Of a stretch of DNA of 64,000 nt, positions 1-7,716 are shown one piece after another; the stretch's first letter is position 1; the number at the start of each line of letters is the position of its first letter. The stretch comes from an uncultured Spirochaetaceae bacterium (GTDB lineage: Bacteria; Spirochaetota; Spirochaetia; Sphaerochaetales; Sphaerochaetaceae). The translations under genes were made by a program, and so were the position numbers. The DNA is taken from contig CALXLB010000059.1 in assembly GCA_944389085.1 (NCBI GenBank), positions 1-64,000 of the forward strand. Direction: 5' to 3'. Below the pieces are notes generated by a model that worked only from the letters and a program-made list of their open reading frames with translations, was not told where the DNA came from and did no database searches.

Positions 1-47
1 GTACTAGTTCCTAAGACTAGCGTGTATACCAGTTTCACCACTCTCGC
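1..47 (-). tRNA. tRNA-Leu (TAG), partial
   Basis: Reading leftward, the 5' half of a leucine tRNA is visible: acceptor 5' strand GCGAGAG, a D arm of the Leu type, and an anticodon stem-loop with TAG in a CTTAGGA loop. The 3' half lies beyond the window. It is the last gene of the leftward tRNA cluster. Confidence 0.85.
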
Positions 48-54
48 GGTGCTC

Positions 55-127
55 TGAGCCGCAAAGGGATCGAACCTTTGACCCGCAGATTAAGAGTCTG
101 CTGCTCTACCAGCTGAGCTAGCGGCCC
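55..127 (-). tRNA. tRNA-Lys (CTT)
   Basis: Complete 73-nt cloverleaf on the minus strand. The acceptor pairs GGGCCGC with GCGGCTC, with one G-T wobble. The anticodon loop CTCTTAA gives CTT, and the T loop is TTCGATC. No CCA is encoded. It lies 7 nt upstream of the Leu tRNA in the same transcript. Confidence 0.95.
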
Positions 128-132
128 GTTTT

Positions 133-205
133 TGCGCCCTGTAGGACTCGAACCTACAACCTGCGGATTCGAAGTCCGACGCTCTATCCGTTGAGCTAAG
201 AGCGC
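133..205 (-). tRNA. tRNA-Arg (TCG)
   Basis: Complete 73-nt cloverleaf on the minus strand. Acceptor GCGCTCT pairs with AGGGCGC, the anticodon loop CTTCGAA gives TCG, and the T loop is TTCGAGT. It is five bases from the Lys tRNA. A small hairpin (CCTCC..GGAGG) separates it from the His tRNA and may be a processing spacer. Confidence 0.95.
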
Positions 206-228
206 TTTTCCTCCATTGGAGGTAGTAG

Positions 229-301
229 GGTGGAAGAAGGGGATCGAACCCTCGACAAGCAGATCCACAATCTGCCGCTCTACCGCTGAACTACTTCCAC
301 C
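229..301 (-). tRNA. tRNA-His (GTG)
   Basis: Complete minus-strand tRNA with anticodon GTG in the loop ATTGTGG. The acceptor has the extra G(-1) opposite C73 that is characteristic of bacterial tRNA-His. It is the promoter-proximal member of the His-Arg-Lys-Leu cluster. Confidence 0.94.
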
Positions 302-346
302 ATTAAGCGAAAGCGAGGCGTGCACCTAGCAATTTCAACGTCGACA

Positions 347-375
347 ATAATGTCAGAAACAGAAGAAATTGTCAA
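347..375 (-). promoter_or_regulatory. Promoter of the leftward tRNA operon
   Basis: On the minus strand a perfect -35 box TTGACA (370–375) is followed by a 17-bp spacer and a -10 box CATTAT (347–352). Transcription would begin near 340, about 40 nt before tRNA-His. The region between the promoter and the next gene is AT-rich and holds nothing else visible. Confidence 0.7.
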
Positions 376-428
376 CACATTCGCAAAAGATAAATTTATA
401 AATTTTTAATTACTCTCTGCTTAAGGAA

Positions 429-2132
429 TTATTTATCCTTAAACATCTCAATAACATCTCCCCTCTTAACTTTCTTTGTGCTTGTCATCGGAAGCGGCGA
501 GTAAGATACAGTCACTTTAGAGATCCGCTTATACGAAACAAGATCCTTGTTAACTGTATCGACAATGTCGTTCATATGTTTTTCTATCACAGCTCTATCA
601 TTACCAACACTATCCATATAAGCCTTGGAAGGCACGAGTATAATCCTTATGCCCTCTCTCTTCATGGCAGCGTCGGCAATATATCCGATCACGCAGGCCT
701 GCTCGATGTCATTATACAGCTGGAATGGATCTTCAACCTCCTCAGGAAAGACATTCTTTCCACCTTCAGTGACAATCACATTCTTTGCTCTTCCCGTAAG
801 GTAGAGATATCCATCTTTATCCTGATGTCCGACGTCCCCTGTATTGAGCCAGCCATCAGCGGAAAGGACTTCCCTGGTCGCTTCCACATTGTTGTAATAT
901 CCTTTCATGACCATCGGTCCTTTGATATAGATGACACCATTACCATCGCTGTCAGGATCAACAATCTTCACCTCTTCTTCAGGGAACTTCCTGCCAACAG
1001 ATTCTACACGGAAAGCTGCAATAGGATTGAGATGCGTAACAGGCGAAGCTTCAGTAAGTCCGTAGCCTTGGACGAAATCTATTCCCAATTCATTGAACAT
1101 ACGGAATGTTGAAGCAGGAAGAGGGCCTCCTCCACTGATGCAAACTCTCATATTCTCAAATGAAAGCTTGGAAAGCAGAAAACCGAAAATCTTCTTACCG
1201 ATATTCTTTCCTGTGATAAGCTTCACTGTTCCAGAGAATTTCATCAGACCTCTTATCAGAGCATAGACAACAATGCCTTTCTTCCTCACTCCATCCATCA
1301 AAGCAGCAATCATCTTGTTATAAAGCATAGGAACCGACATAAACACAGTAACGTGTCCTTCCTTCAGTTCCCTGAAAATATGACTCATAGCAAGTTTTCT
1401 GCCGAAAACAACAGCTGCACCGGAGCTGATAGCCATATAAACGACTGCCATCATGGTATATGCATGATGCAGAGGAAGAATTGCATAAATCACATCAGTC
1501 GTGAAAAACTCAATCGTAGACTGTGGCAGAAGACAATCAGATACAAGGTTATTATGAGTGAGCATTACACCCTTAGGTGTACCCGTTGTTCCAGAAGTAA
1601 AGAGAATTGCAGCAATATCCTCGCCTTCTCTGGATGAAAAAGAAACTTCCGGCCCATCCATCTGCAGGAGATTGCCTAGAGCATACTTCTTCAACCCCAG
1701 GCGCCCATCTGCATCGATATCAGCAATTCTATCTTCATCTATAAACAGTCCTTTTACTGATCCGAATGTGATGAAATGCTCCATCTCACTGTCTTTCAGC
1801 GTAGGATCCAGAGGTACGATGATTCCGCCCATCCAGAGAACCGCGAAATATGCAAGAGCCCACTGAGCTGAATTATGCCCCGTAACAGCTATCTTATCAC
1901 CGGCTTTGAACCCATCCGCTGTAAGAGCCCTGGCAACAGCTTTTATAGTATTCTCAGCTTCTCTATATGTAAGTTTCAGTTCAGGTTCGAATGCATGAAA
2001 ACAAAGATTGTCAGGAAAACGCATAGCTGTTATATGGAACAGCTCTGGCACAGTCGGCCATTTCCCTTCAAATTCTTTTCCTCTGTAGTCATCAAGAAAG
2101 CGCCAAGCCTCCCTGTACCCTACTGTCTTCAT
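429..2132 (-). CDS. Long-chain fatty acid–CoA ligase (AMP-forming)
   Basis: 567 aa member of the ANL adenylating superfamily. It should activate a fatty acid to acyl-AMP and then acyl-CoA for lipid synthesis or turnover. The P-loop (FTSGTTGTPKG, about residues 178–188), the hinge region with NTGDVGHQD and GRAKNVIVTEGGKNV, and the late catalytic lysine region (STKKVKRG, about 550) are all visible. Length is normal for bacterial FadD/Acs relatives. The start is fixed by a strong GGAGGG 7 nt upstream. The chain length of the substrate cannot be told from sequence, and acyl-ACP ligase activity is an alternative. It is divergent from the helicase gene. Confidence 0.88.
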   Translation of the reverse strand: MKTVGYREAWRFLDDYRGKEFEGKWPTVPELFHITAMRFPDNLCFHAFEPELKLTYREAENTIKAVARALTADGFKAGDKIAVTGHNSAQWALAYFAVLWMGGIIVPLDPTLKDSEMEHFITFGSVKGLFIDEDRIADIDADGRLGLKKYALGNLLQMDGPEVSFSSREGEDIAAILFTSGTTGTPKGVMLTHNNLVSDCLLPQSTIEFFTTDVIYAILPLHHAYTMMAVVYMAISSGAAVVFGRKLAMSHIFRELKEGHVTVFMSVPMLYNKMIAALMDGVRKKGIVVYALIRGLMKFSGTVKLITGKNIGKKIFGFLLSKLSFENMRVCISGGGPLPASTFRMFNELGIDFVQGYGLTEASPVTHLNPIAAFRVESVGRKFPEEEVKIVDPDSDGNGVIYIKGPMVMKGYYNNVEATREVLSADGWLNTGDVGHQDKDGYLYLTGRAKNVIVTEGGKNVFPEEVEDPFQLYNDIEQACVIGYIADAAMKREGIRIILVPSKAYMDSVGNDRAVIEKHMNDIVDTVNKDLVSYKRISKVTVSYSPLPMTSTKKVKRGDVIEMFKDK

Positions 2133-2329
2133 CCCTATCCCTCCTTCAAAACGTCATATGCGTACTTTAGCACGGAGATAAAATCAAAAAAAGATATCTT
2201 TACAGACTCTGAGTTTCACAACTGCTGTTTTCTATATTGCGCATAGCCGGATAAGTGTTTTCTTCCAGAAAGCAGGACACTCCCTGAAAGCTGTTGTTGA
2301 AAATTCTTTTGTTCGTCATAATCCAGAAT

Positions 2330-4165
2330 ATGGCACTGGATGAATTCAGAGAACTAGGACTCGGAGAGGAGTCTATCAGAGCATTGGCAGAAAAAGGCTT
2401 CGAAGAGCCAACTGAAATACAGAAAAGAGCAATCCCTATGCTTCTGCAGAAAGGGACAGAGATTGTAGGACAGGCACAGACAGGAACAGGAAAGACTGCT
2501 GCATTCGCACTTCCCATACTGGAAACAGTCAATCCAGAGATTGATGGTGTACAGGCACTTATTCTCGTTCCGACCCGAGAACTGGCCAGCCAGGTGAGCG
2601 AGGAAATAAGCTCGCTCAGGGGAAGCAGAAGAATCGAGATAGCCGCAATCTATGGTGGAGCCAGCATGGCACAGCAGCTCAAACGGCTCAAAAAAGGTAT
2701 CACCATCGTCGTTGGAACGCCAGGAAGAATCCTTGATCACATAAGAAGAGGTTCTTTGGAATTATCCAGACTGGAATTCCTTGTGCTCGACGAAGCTGAT
2801 GAGATGCTCGATATGGGATTCATCGATGATATTGAAGCTGTTCTGAGAGCCGTTCCTGACACACGCAGAATGCTTTTATTCTCTGCAACTATGCCACCCC
2901 AGATAATGAAACTGGCAGAAAGCTTCATGAAGAATCCTGAGATAATAAGGACCCAGAAAAGAGATACAGCCGCCCTTTCCACTGATCAGATTTACTATGA
3001 AGTACGTGAAGCTGACAAACTTGAAGCACTGACCAGAATCATAGATCGGGAACCGGACTTCTACGGAGTCGTCTTCTGCCGTACAAAGCTCCAATGCGAT
3101 GAAATCGGGCAGAAACTCCATGACAGAGGCTACGATGCAGCATCTCTCCATGGGGATTTATCCCAGAGGGAAAGAGAACAGATTCTGAAAAGAATGAAAG
3201 AGCACCAGCTCTCTATTCTCGTAGCAACCGATGTTGCAGCCAGAGGTCTCGATATCCAGGACCTTACACATGTCATCAACTACTCTATCCCACAGGATCC
3301 TGAAGTCTATATCCACAGAGTGGGCAGGACTGGAAGAGCTGGAAAGAATGGTACGGCTATCACATTCATCACGCCTTCAGAATCGAGGAAATTCAGTTAC
3401 ATACGCAAAGCTTCCCGATCAGAGATACGCAAAGAGGAAATTCCAGGAGCAGAGGAAGTCATTGCAAGGAAGAAAGAGAGAATCAAGAATGAAATCCTCG
3501 ATTACCTTTCCACAGAACCAAAGGAAGAATATCTAGAGATTGCAAGAAGTGTGCTCTCAGGCAGGGTTCCAGAAGAAGCTTTCGCTTCATTGCTTTCATC
3601 CATCTATAAAAATGAGCTCGATGCATCCCGCTATCGTGAAATATCCGCAATAGCTCCAAGACGCGAAAGAGAGAAGAGCAGAAGAGAAAAGAGAGAAGAA
3701 GCCAGGAACAGAGAACGCTATGACAAAATCAAAGCCCCTTCTCTTGATGAAGGAGGGACAACGAGACTTTTCATAGCCAGAGGAAGAAAAGATGGTCTTA
3801 CAAAAGCCATGCTGATCAATATCATAATGGATCAGGCAGGTGTACGGGACGAAGATATCAGGGATGTCGAGATAAACGATACATCATCATTCATCTCTGC
3901 CCCATTCTCCGTTGCAGAGACTATCCTCAAGGCTTATTCAGACAGGACCATGAAAGGAAAGCCCATTGTAATGAGGGCAAAGCCAGAGGGCGGTACAAGG
4001 GATGCCCGCAAGAAAGCCGCAGGCAGGAAAGAAGCCTTCCGCGGAAAAGGCAAACGCAGAAAGAGATGGGAAGATGACTATCAGCCATATGGCCGCGACA
4101 CATCAGATGGCGAAGATGGCAGATACTCCTTCCCTGACAGGAAAAGGAAGAAGCGCAGAAAATAA
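2330..4165 (+). CDS. DEAD-box RNA helicase with C-terminal DbpA-type RNA-binding domain
   Basis: 611 aa if read from the ATG that begins the conserved N-terminus (MALDEFRELGL); an in-frame TTG at 2294 would add 12 residues that do not look conserved. Order: Q motif, motif I AQTGTGKT, PTRELA, DEAD, SAT, and HRVGRTGRAG in the second RecA lobe. A DbpA/CsdA-type RNA-binding domain follows (from TTRLFIARGRKDGLT, about 475–550), then a very basic Arg/Lys/Gly tail. Family knowledge points to ribosome assembly or RNA unwinding (DeaD/CsdA group). No clear Shine-Dalgarno precedes the ATG, so the start is less sure than the identity. Confidence 0.92.
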   Translation: MALDEFRELGLGEESIRALAEKGFEEPTEIQKRAIPMLLQKGTEIVGQAQTGTGKTAAFALPILETVNPEIDGVQALILVPTRELASQVSEEISSLRGSRRIEIAAIYGGASMAQQLKRLKKGITIVVGTPGRILDHIRRGSLELSRLEFLVLDEADEMLDMGFIDDIEAVLRAVPDTRRMLLFSATMPPQIMKLAESFMKNPEIIRTQKRDTAALSTDQIYYEVREADKLEALTRIIDREPDFYGVVFCRTKLQCDEIGQKLHDRGYDAASLHGDLSQREREQILKRMKEHQLSILVATDVAARGLDIQDLTHVINYSIPQDPEVYIHRVGRTGRAGKNGTAITFITPSESRKFSYIRKASRSEIRKEEIPGAEEVIARKKERIKNEILDYLSTEPKEEYLEIARSVLSGRVPEEAFASLLSSIYKNELDASRYREISAIAPRREREKSRREKREEARNRERYDKIKAPSLDEGGTTRLFIARGRKDGLTKAMLINIIMDQAGVRDEDIRDVEINDTSSFISAPFSVAETILKAYSDRTMKGKPIVMRAKPEGGTRDARKKAAGRKEAFRGKGKRRKRWEDDYQPYGRDTSDGEDGRYSFPDRKRKKRRK

Positions 4166-4166
4166 T

Positions 4167-4502
4167 TCAGATATGGATATGGTCGTCGTAACGGCTGGAG
4201 AGAAGACGGTGCATGAAGCCGTCTTCTTTTTTCAGCATCTTCGAACCACGAGTGATCTTACATAACGATAATTTGCGTGCTTCAGCAATCTCGCGCTGAG
4301 GCTTTCCTTTATACAAATCGTCCATCAGCAGCCATCTGGTAATAAGATCCTTGACCTCGGAAGCTGTGAAGAGATCATCGAAAAGAGCCCTCATCTCCTC
4401 TTCATCTGCAGTTGAACAGAAAACGCTTATAATATCATCAAAAGCTTTCTGCTCCTCGCTTGTTCTATTTTCCAATGCATTATTTTTCTTTGAAGTATCC
4501 AT
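4167..4502 (-). CDS. TrpR/YerC-family DNA-binding protein
   Basis: 111 aa, all helical in appearance. The central block (about 36–90: ASEVKDLITRWLLMDDL, then KPQREIAEARKLSLCKITRG) matches the Trp-repressor fold family, in which QREIAE..LSLCKITRGS forms the helix-turn-helix. The C-terminal 20 residues are less conserved. It is probably a small transcription regulator; no trp genes are nearby, so tryptophan as ligand is not supported. Its 3' end nearly touches the convergent helicase gene. Confidence 0.8.
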   Translation of the reverse strand: MDTSKKNNALENRTSEEQKAFDDIISVFCSTADEEEMRALFDDLFTASEVKDLITRWLLMDDLYKGKPQREIAEARKLSLCKITRGSKMLKKEDGFMHRLLSSRYDDHIHI

Positions 4503-4545
4503 ACTTTAGAAAGGTACAGGTCAAAATGCCGCAGGTCAAGGAATA

Positions 4546-6069
4546 TCAGAAAGCAGGAGAGAAGAGACGCAGGAAATATCTGATAAACCTCCGCACAGGG
4601 TTAGTCACAATCACAGATGACATATCGACCTTTTCAGAAAGCTCAAATGTCTTCTCAAAATCTTCCTTTACGGCATTTATGACCGAAGATGAGAGAAAAA
4701 GCACAGATAGCTCGAAATGAAGATAGAATGACCGGTAATCGATATTAGTAGTGCCGACAACAGCCGCTTCATCATCTGCGATAAATGTCTTTGAATGCAT
4801 AAAACCCGGCATATACTCATAAATCTTCACTCCGGCTTTCAGAAGCGGGATATAGTTCGAACGGGAGACCTCAAAGACAGTCTTCTTATCTGGTGTATGA
4901 GGCGTGATAATCCTTACATCAACGCCCGATTCAGCCGCAATCTTCAAGGCTCCCATCATCTGGTCATCAGGAACAAGATACGGCGTGGTAATCCATACAT
5001 AGCGTTTTGCATTGGCTATTATCTGGATATATACATCCTCAGCTGTGCACCTGTCATCGAACGGATTGTCTCCGAACGGCTGGACGAACCCATCAGAAAG
5101 AGCAGTGACAGTCGGTATATAATCTCTCAGGTTATCAGCACTATCGGAAACGCCTGTCCACATCTCAAGGAACATATACGTGAAGTTCCATACAGCCGCT
5201 CCACGGAATTTCACCGCATTATCCTTCCAATAACCGAATCTTATTTCGTCATTGGCATACTCATCTGCGAGATTCAGCCCACCTGTGTAGCAGACATTGC
5301 CATCGATATCGAAAATCTTTCTATGATCCCTGAAATTGAGACGCGGATTAATATGCAGCTTGACGCGATTGAAAGCCACGGCTTTGATGCCATACTCCCT
5401 GAGTGTCCAGTCATATCTGTTAGGAACTGCATTGATGGACCCCATATCGTCATATATTATGCGGACATCAACTCCTTCTGCGACTTTCTTCTTAAGCTCA
5501 TCCAGAATCCTCGACCACCACTTGCCTTCCCCTATGATGAAATATTCGATGAAAATGAATTTCTCTGCGTTCTTTATCTCCGCAATGACATCGTGGAAGA
5601 ATTCCTCATTGTAATAGAAATAAGTACACTCTGTATTTCCCCAGGCAGGAAGTCCTGTTGTATTCGTTATATATCGTGATATATGGCTGTAGCTAGGTTC
5701 AGCCTGTTCCAGAAGCATCTCTGCACTCCGTTCCGGAAATGAAGCCTCATCTGGCAACGACGTAAGAAAACGCTGCATCTTCTTTCTGGAAAAGTAACCC
5801 AGTTTTTTATTTGCCATCAGAATATAAAGAACCCCGCCAAAGACAGGAATGATGCCGATCAGGAACATCCATACCATCTTGTATGCAGGCTTCTCCGATC
5901 TGGTAAACACAGCAAAGAGAGAGATTATCGACAGAGCATAGAAAGCTATGAAATATCCCTTCTCAAAACTTGCCCAGATAACAATATACAAAAGAAGGAC
6001 GAACTGAATGACAATGAAGACAGCAAACCAGAAAAGACGCCGTGTCAGGAGAGAAAGAATCTTACGCAT
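4546..6069 (-). CDS. cls: Cardiolipin synthase (phospholipase D family)
   Basis: 507 aa membrane enzyme that condenses phosphatidylglycerol into cardiolipin. Several hydrophobic helices occupy roughly residues 10–85. Two HKD catalytic motifs follow: HRKIFDID with GGLNLADEY (about H249) and HSKTFIADDE with GTTNIDYRS (about H424). Length and domain order match bacterial ClsA. It overlaps the upstream queH by 8 bp, so the two are probably co-transcribed and translationally coupled. Confidence 0.93.
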   Translation of the reverse strand: MRKILSLLTRRLFWFAVFIVIQFVLLLYIVIWASFEKGYFIAFYALSIISLFAVFTRSEKPAYKMVWMFLIGIIPVFGGVLYILMANKKLGYFSRKKMQRFLTSLPDEASFPERSAEMLLEQAEPSYSHISRYITNTTGLPAWGNTECTYFYYNEEFFHDVIAEIKNAEKFIFIEYFIIGEGKWWSRILDELKKKVAEGVDVRIIYDDMGSINAVPNRYDWTLREYGIKAVAFNRVKLHINPRLNFRDHRKIFDIDGNVCYTGGLNLADEYANDEIRFGYWKDNAVKFRGAAVWNFTYMFLEMWTGVSDSADNLRDYIPTVTALSDGFVQPFGDNPFDDRCTAEDVYIQIIANAKRYVWITTPYLVPDDQMMGALKIAAESGVDVRIITPHTPDKKTVFEVSRSNYIPLLKAGVKIYEYMPGFMHSKTFIADDEAAVVGTTNIDYRSFYLHFELSVLFLSSSVINAVKEDFEKTFELSEKVDMSSVIVTNPVRRFIRYFLRLFSPAF

Positions 6070-6595
6070 GGCTATCCCTCAGGGAGAACTCACATCCGCA
6101 CCATGTCTGACGATACAGTCCCAGCTCCTTGGAAAGCACTATCGAACGATTGAAGCCATCTTTTTTCTTGAAATCAAATTCAGAGAAACCCGGAAAAGCC
6201 TCTCCCTCTGAGAAAATTTTACGGCTAGATTTGAAACGTGACACTGTAAGCGTTGTAGTGAACTCATCAATGCCTAATTCCTTAGCCTTCCTATATGCCC
6301 GTTCCAGATTGAAGCGGAAACAGAGCGAACAGCGCTCGCCATGTTCTTTATCCCCCTCATGGCCTTTTACAGCCTCCAGCCACTCTTCATGATCCCAGCT
6401 GTCAAGTATGACAGGGAGCGAATAATGCTCAGCCACTATCAGGAGATTCTCATAGCGTTTCATGAATTCTTCATATGGAAATATATTGCTGTCAGAGAAA
6501 AACAGCACTATCTCATACCCTTCCTGCAGAAGGCGCTCAATAGAGGCTGTTGAACAAGGTCCGCAGCAAACATGAAGCAATATCCTCTTTCCCAT
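6062..6595 (-). CDS. queH: Epoxyqueuosine reductase QueH
   Basis: 177 aa from the ATG preceding GKRILLHVCCGPCST. A longer in-frame reading exists but would run into the divergent gene and adds only a hydrophobic, unconserved stretch. The CCGPCS motif, the CSLCFRFNL block and the WCGCEFS near the end are the cysteine signatures of the DUF208/QueH iron–sulphur family, which reduces epoxyqueuosine to queuosine in tRNA wobble positions. It is the non-orthologous replacement of QueG. It overlaps cls by 8 bp. Confidence 0.9.
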   Translation of the reverse strand: MGKRILLHVCCGPCSTASIERLLQEGYEIVLFFSDSNIFPYEEFMKRYENLLIVAEHYSLPVILDSWDHEEWLEAVKGHEGDKEHGERCSLCFRFNLERAYRKAKELGIDEFTTTLTVSRFKSSRKIFSEGEAFPGFSEFDFKKKDGFNRSIVLSKELGLYRQTWCGCEFSLRDSHA

Positions 6596-6654
6596 AAGCA
6601 ATGAGGATGCTAGCATAACGGTTAAGCTATCGCAACAAGGAAGGTTCAATATAA

Positions 6655-7716
6655 ATGAAAGGAAAATACAGATACATACCAGGAACAATCCTGCTCTGCC
6701 TCTCTCTTATCGGAATGATCACAGAAGGTGTTCCAGCCTGGCTGTCTTTTGCCCTATTGGTTATTTCCTGCATTCTCATGATCTTTGCAAGCCGGGGCAC
6801 AGGTATTTACAACAAAGCCATAAAACTGGTCAATACCGGGAAAATCGAGGAAGGTACACAGCTGATGAAGAAGGCTCTCAATGCGGGACTCTCTGATTCA
6901 GATTCTGTAGTGGCAGCAGCGATTGTCCTCCAGAACGACGATCCGGAACTGGCGAAGGATACACTGGAAAGACTGACAAAAGCTTCCGATGGCAAAATAG
7001 CAGGAAGTGCGCTTGCATATCTTTCCATGTATTACTGGATACAGAAAGATTACGATAAAGCTATAGAACTCTGCGAAAAAGCAAAGGCAAATGGCTATAC
7101 ATCAAGGACTCTCAATATCAATCTTCTGACATACTATCTTGCAGCGGGAAAAACAAAAGAATTCTCTGCTCTTGTGGATGAAATAGGAACAAGCGGCGCC
7201 TCTGCTCCTGCAATCGTGGATTTTATAGCTGTACGCGAGATGCTTCGCGGCGCATGGCTTCAAGCCGGTACTTATCTGCAGGCATTATGCAATGAAGCCG
7301 TCCCTGCTTTCCCCGATCCGTATGTCCATTTCGCACAGGTTTATCTGCACTATGGAAATCTTGAAAAGGCCAGAAAGGCTCTGGAAAAAGCGGAGATGAA
7401 AGAGTACGCAAGATACTCCGTCTATACGCGTGAGATGGTCTCGGAAATGCTTCGCATCATCTCTGATCCAAAAGAGTGCGTACCATTCACGCAAGCTGCA
7501 AACAGGGACAACAAAGCTATTGTGAAAATTGCAAATGGACGTCTCCCTGAATTTACGCCAGACGATGAGGATTTCACTCTTCCCGTCATTCCTGGCTACC
7601 CTGCTGAACCGGATTTCGCAGAGCTTCTGAACCAGGATGACACACTCGACGAAAGAGAGATTTCCACAGACCTCACAGAAGATGATGAGAAGTGGCTAAA
7701 AAAGCATCACGAATGA
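6655..7716 (+). CDS. Membrane-anchored TPR-like protein of unknown function
   Basis: 353 aa. Two closely spaced hydrophobic helices at about residues 8–45 anchor it to the inner membrane. The rest is helical with tetratricopeptide-like periodicity (for example the ALAYLSMYYWIQKDYDKAIE segment and YLHYGNLEKARKALEKAE). The C-terminal 60 residues are acidic. AAGGAAGG lies about 9 nt before the start. Related proteins are common in spirochaetes; the function is not known. Its stop overlaps the end of the convergent patatin gene. Confidence 0.7.
   Translation: MKGKYRYIPGTILLCLSLIGMITEGVPAWLSFALLVISCILMIFASRGTGIYNKAIKLVNTGKIEEGTQLMKKALNAGLSDSDSVVAAAIVLQNDDPELAKDTLERLTKASDGKIAGSALAYLSMYYWIQKDYDKAIELCEKAKANGYTSRTLNINLLTYYLAAGKTKEFSALVDEIGTSGASAPAIVDFIAVREMLRGAWLQAGTYLQALCNEAVPAFPDPYVHFAQVYLHYGNLEKARKALEKAEMKEYARYSVYTREMVSEMLRIISDPKECVPFTQAANRDNKAIVKIANGRLPEFTPDDEDFTLPVIPGYPAEPDFAELLNQDDTLDEREISTDLTEDDEKWLKKHHE

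Noticed and set aside
35-325. Open frame across the tRNA cluster
   Set aside because: It reads straight through three tRNA genes and has no protein-like composition.
2294-2329. TTG start adding 12 residues to the DEAD-box helicase
   Set aside because: The extra residues are hydrophobic and unlike family N-termini; the ATG at 2330 begins the conserved Q-motif region.
4795-5679. Long open frame antisense to the cardiolipin synthase gene
   Set aside because: The opposite strand has full enzyme motifs; this frame has random composition and no ribosome site.
6596-6688. Longer hydrophobic N-terminus for QueH
   Set aside because: It would overlap the divergent gene start and the family begins at the GKRILLHVCCGPC block.
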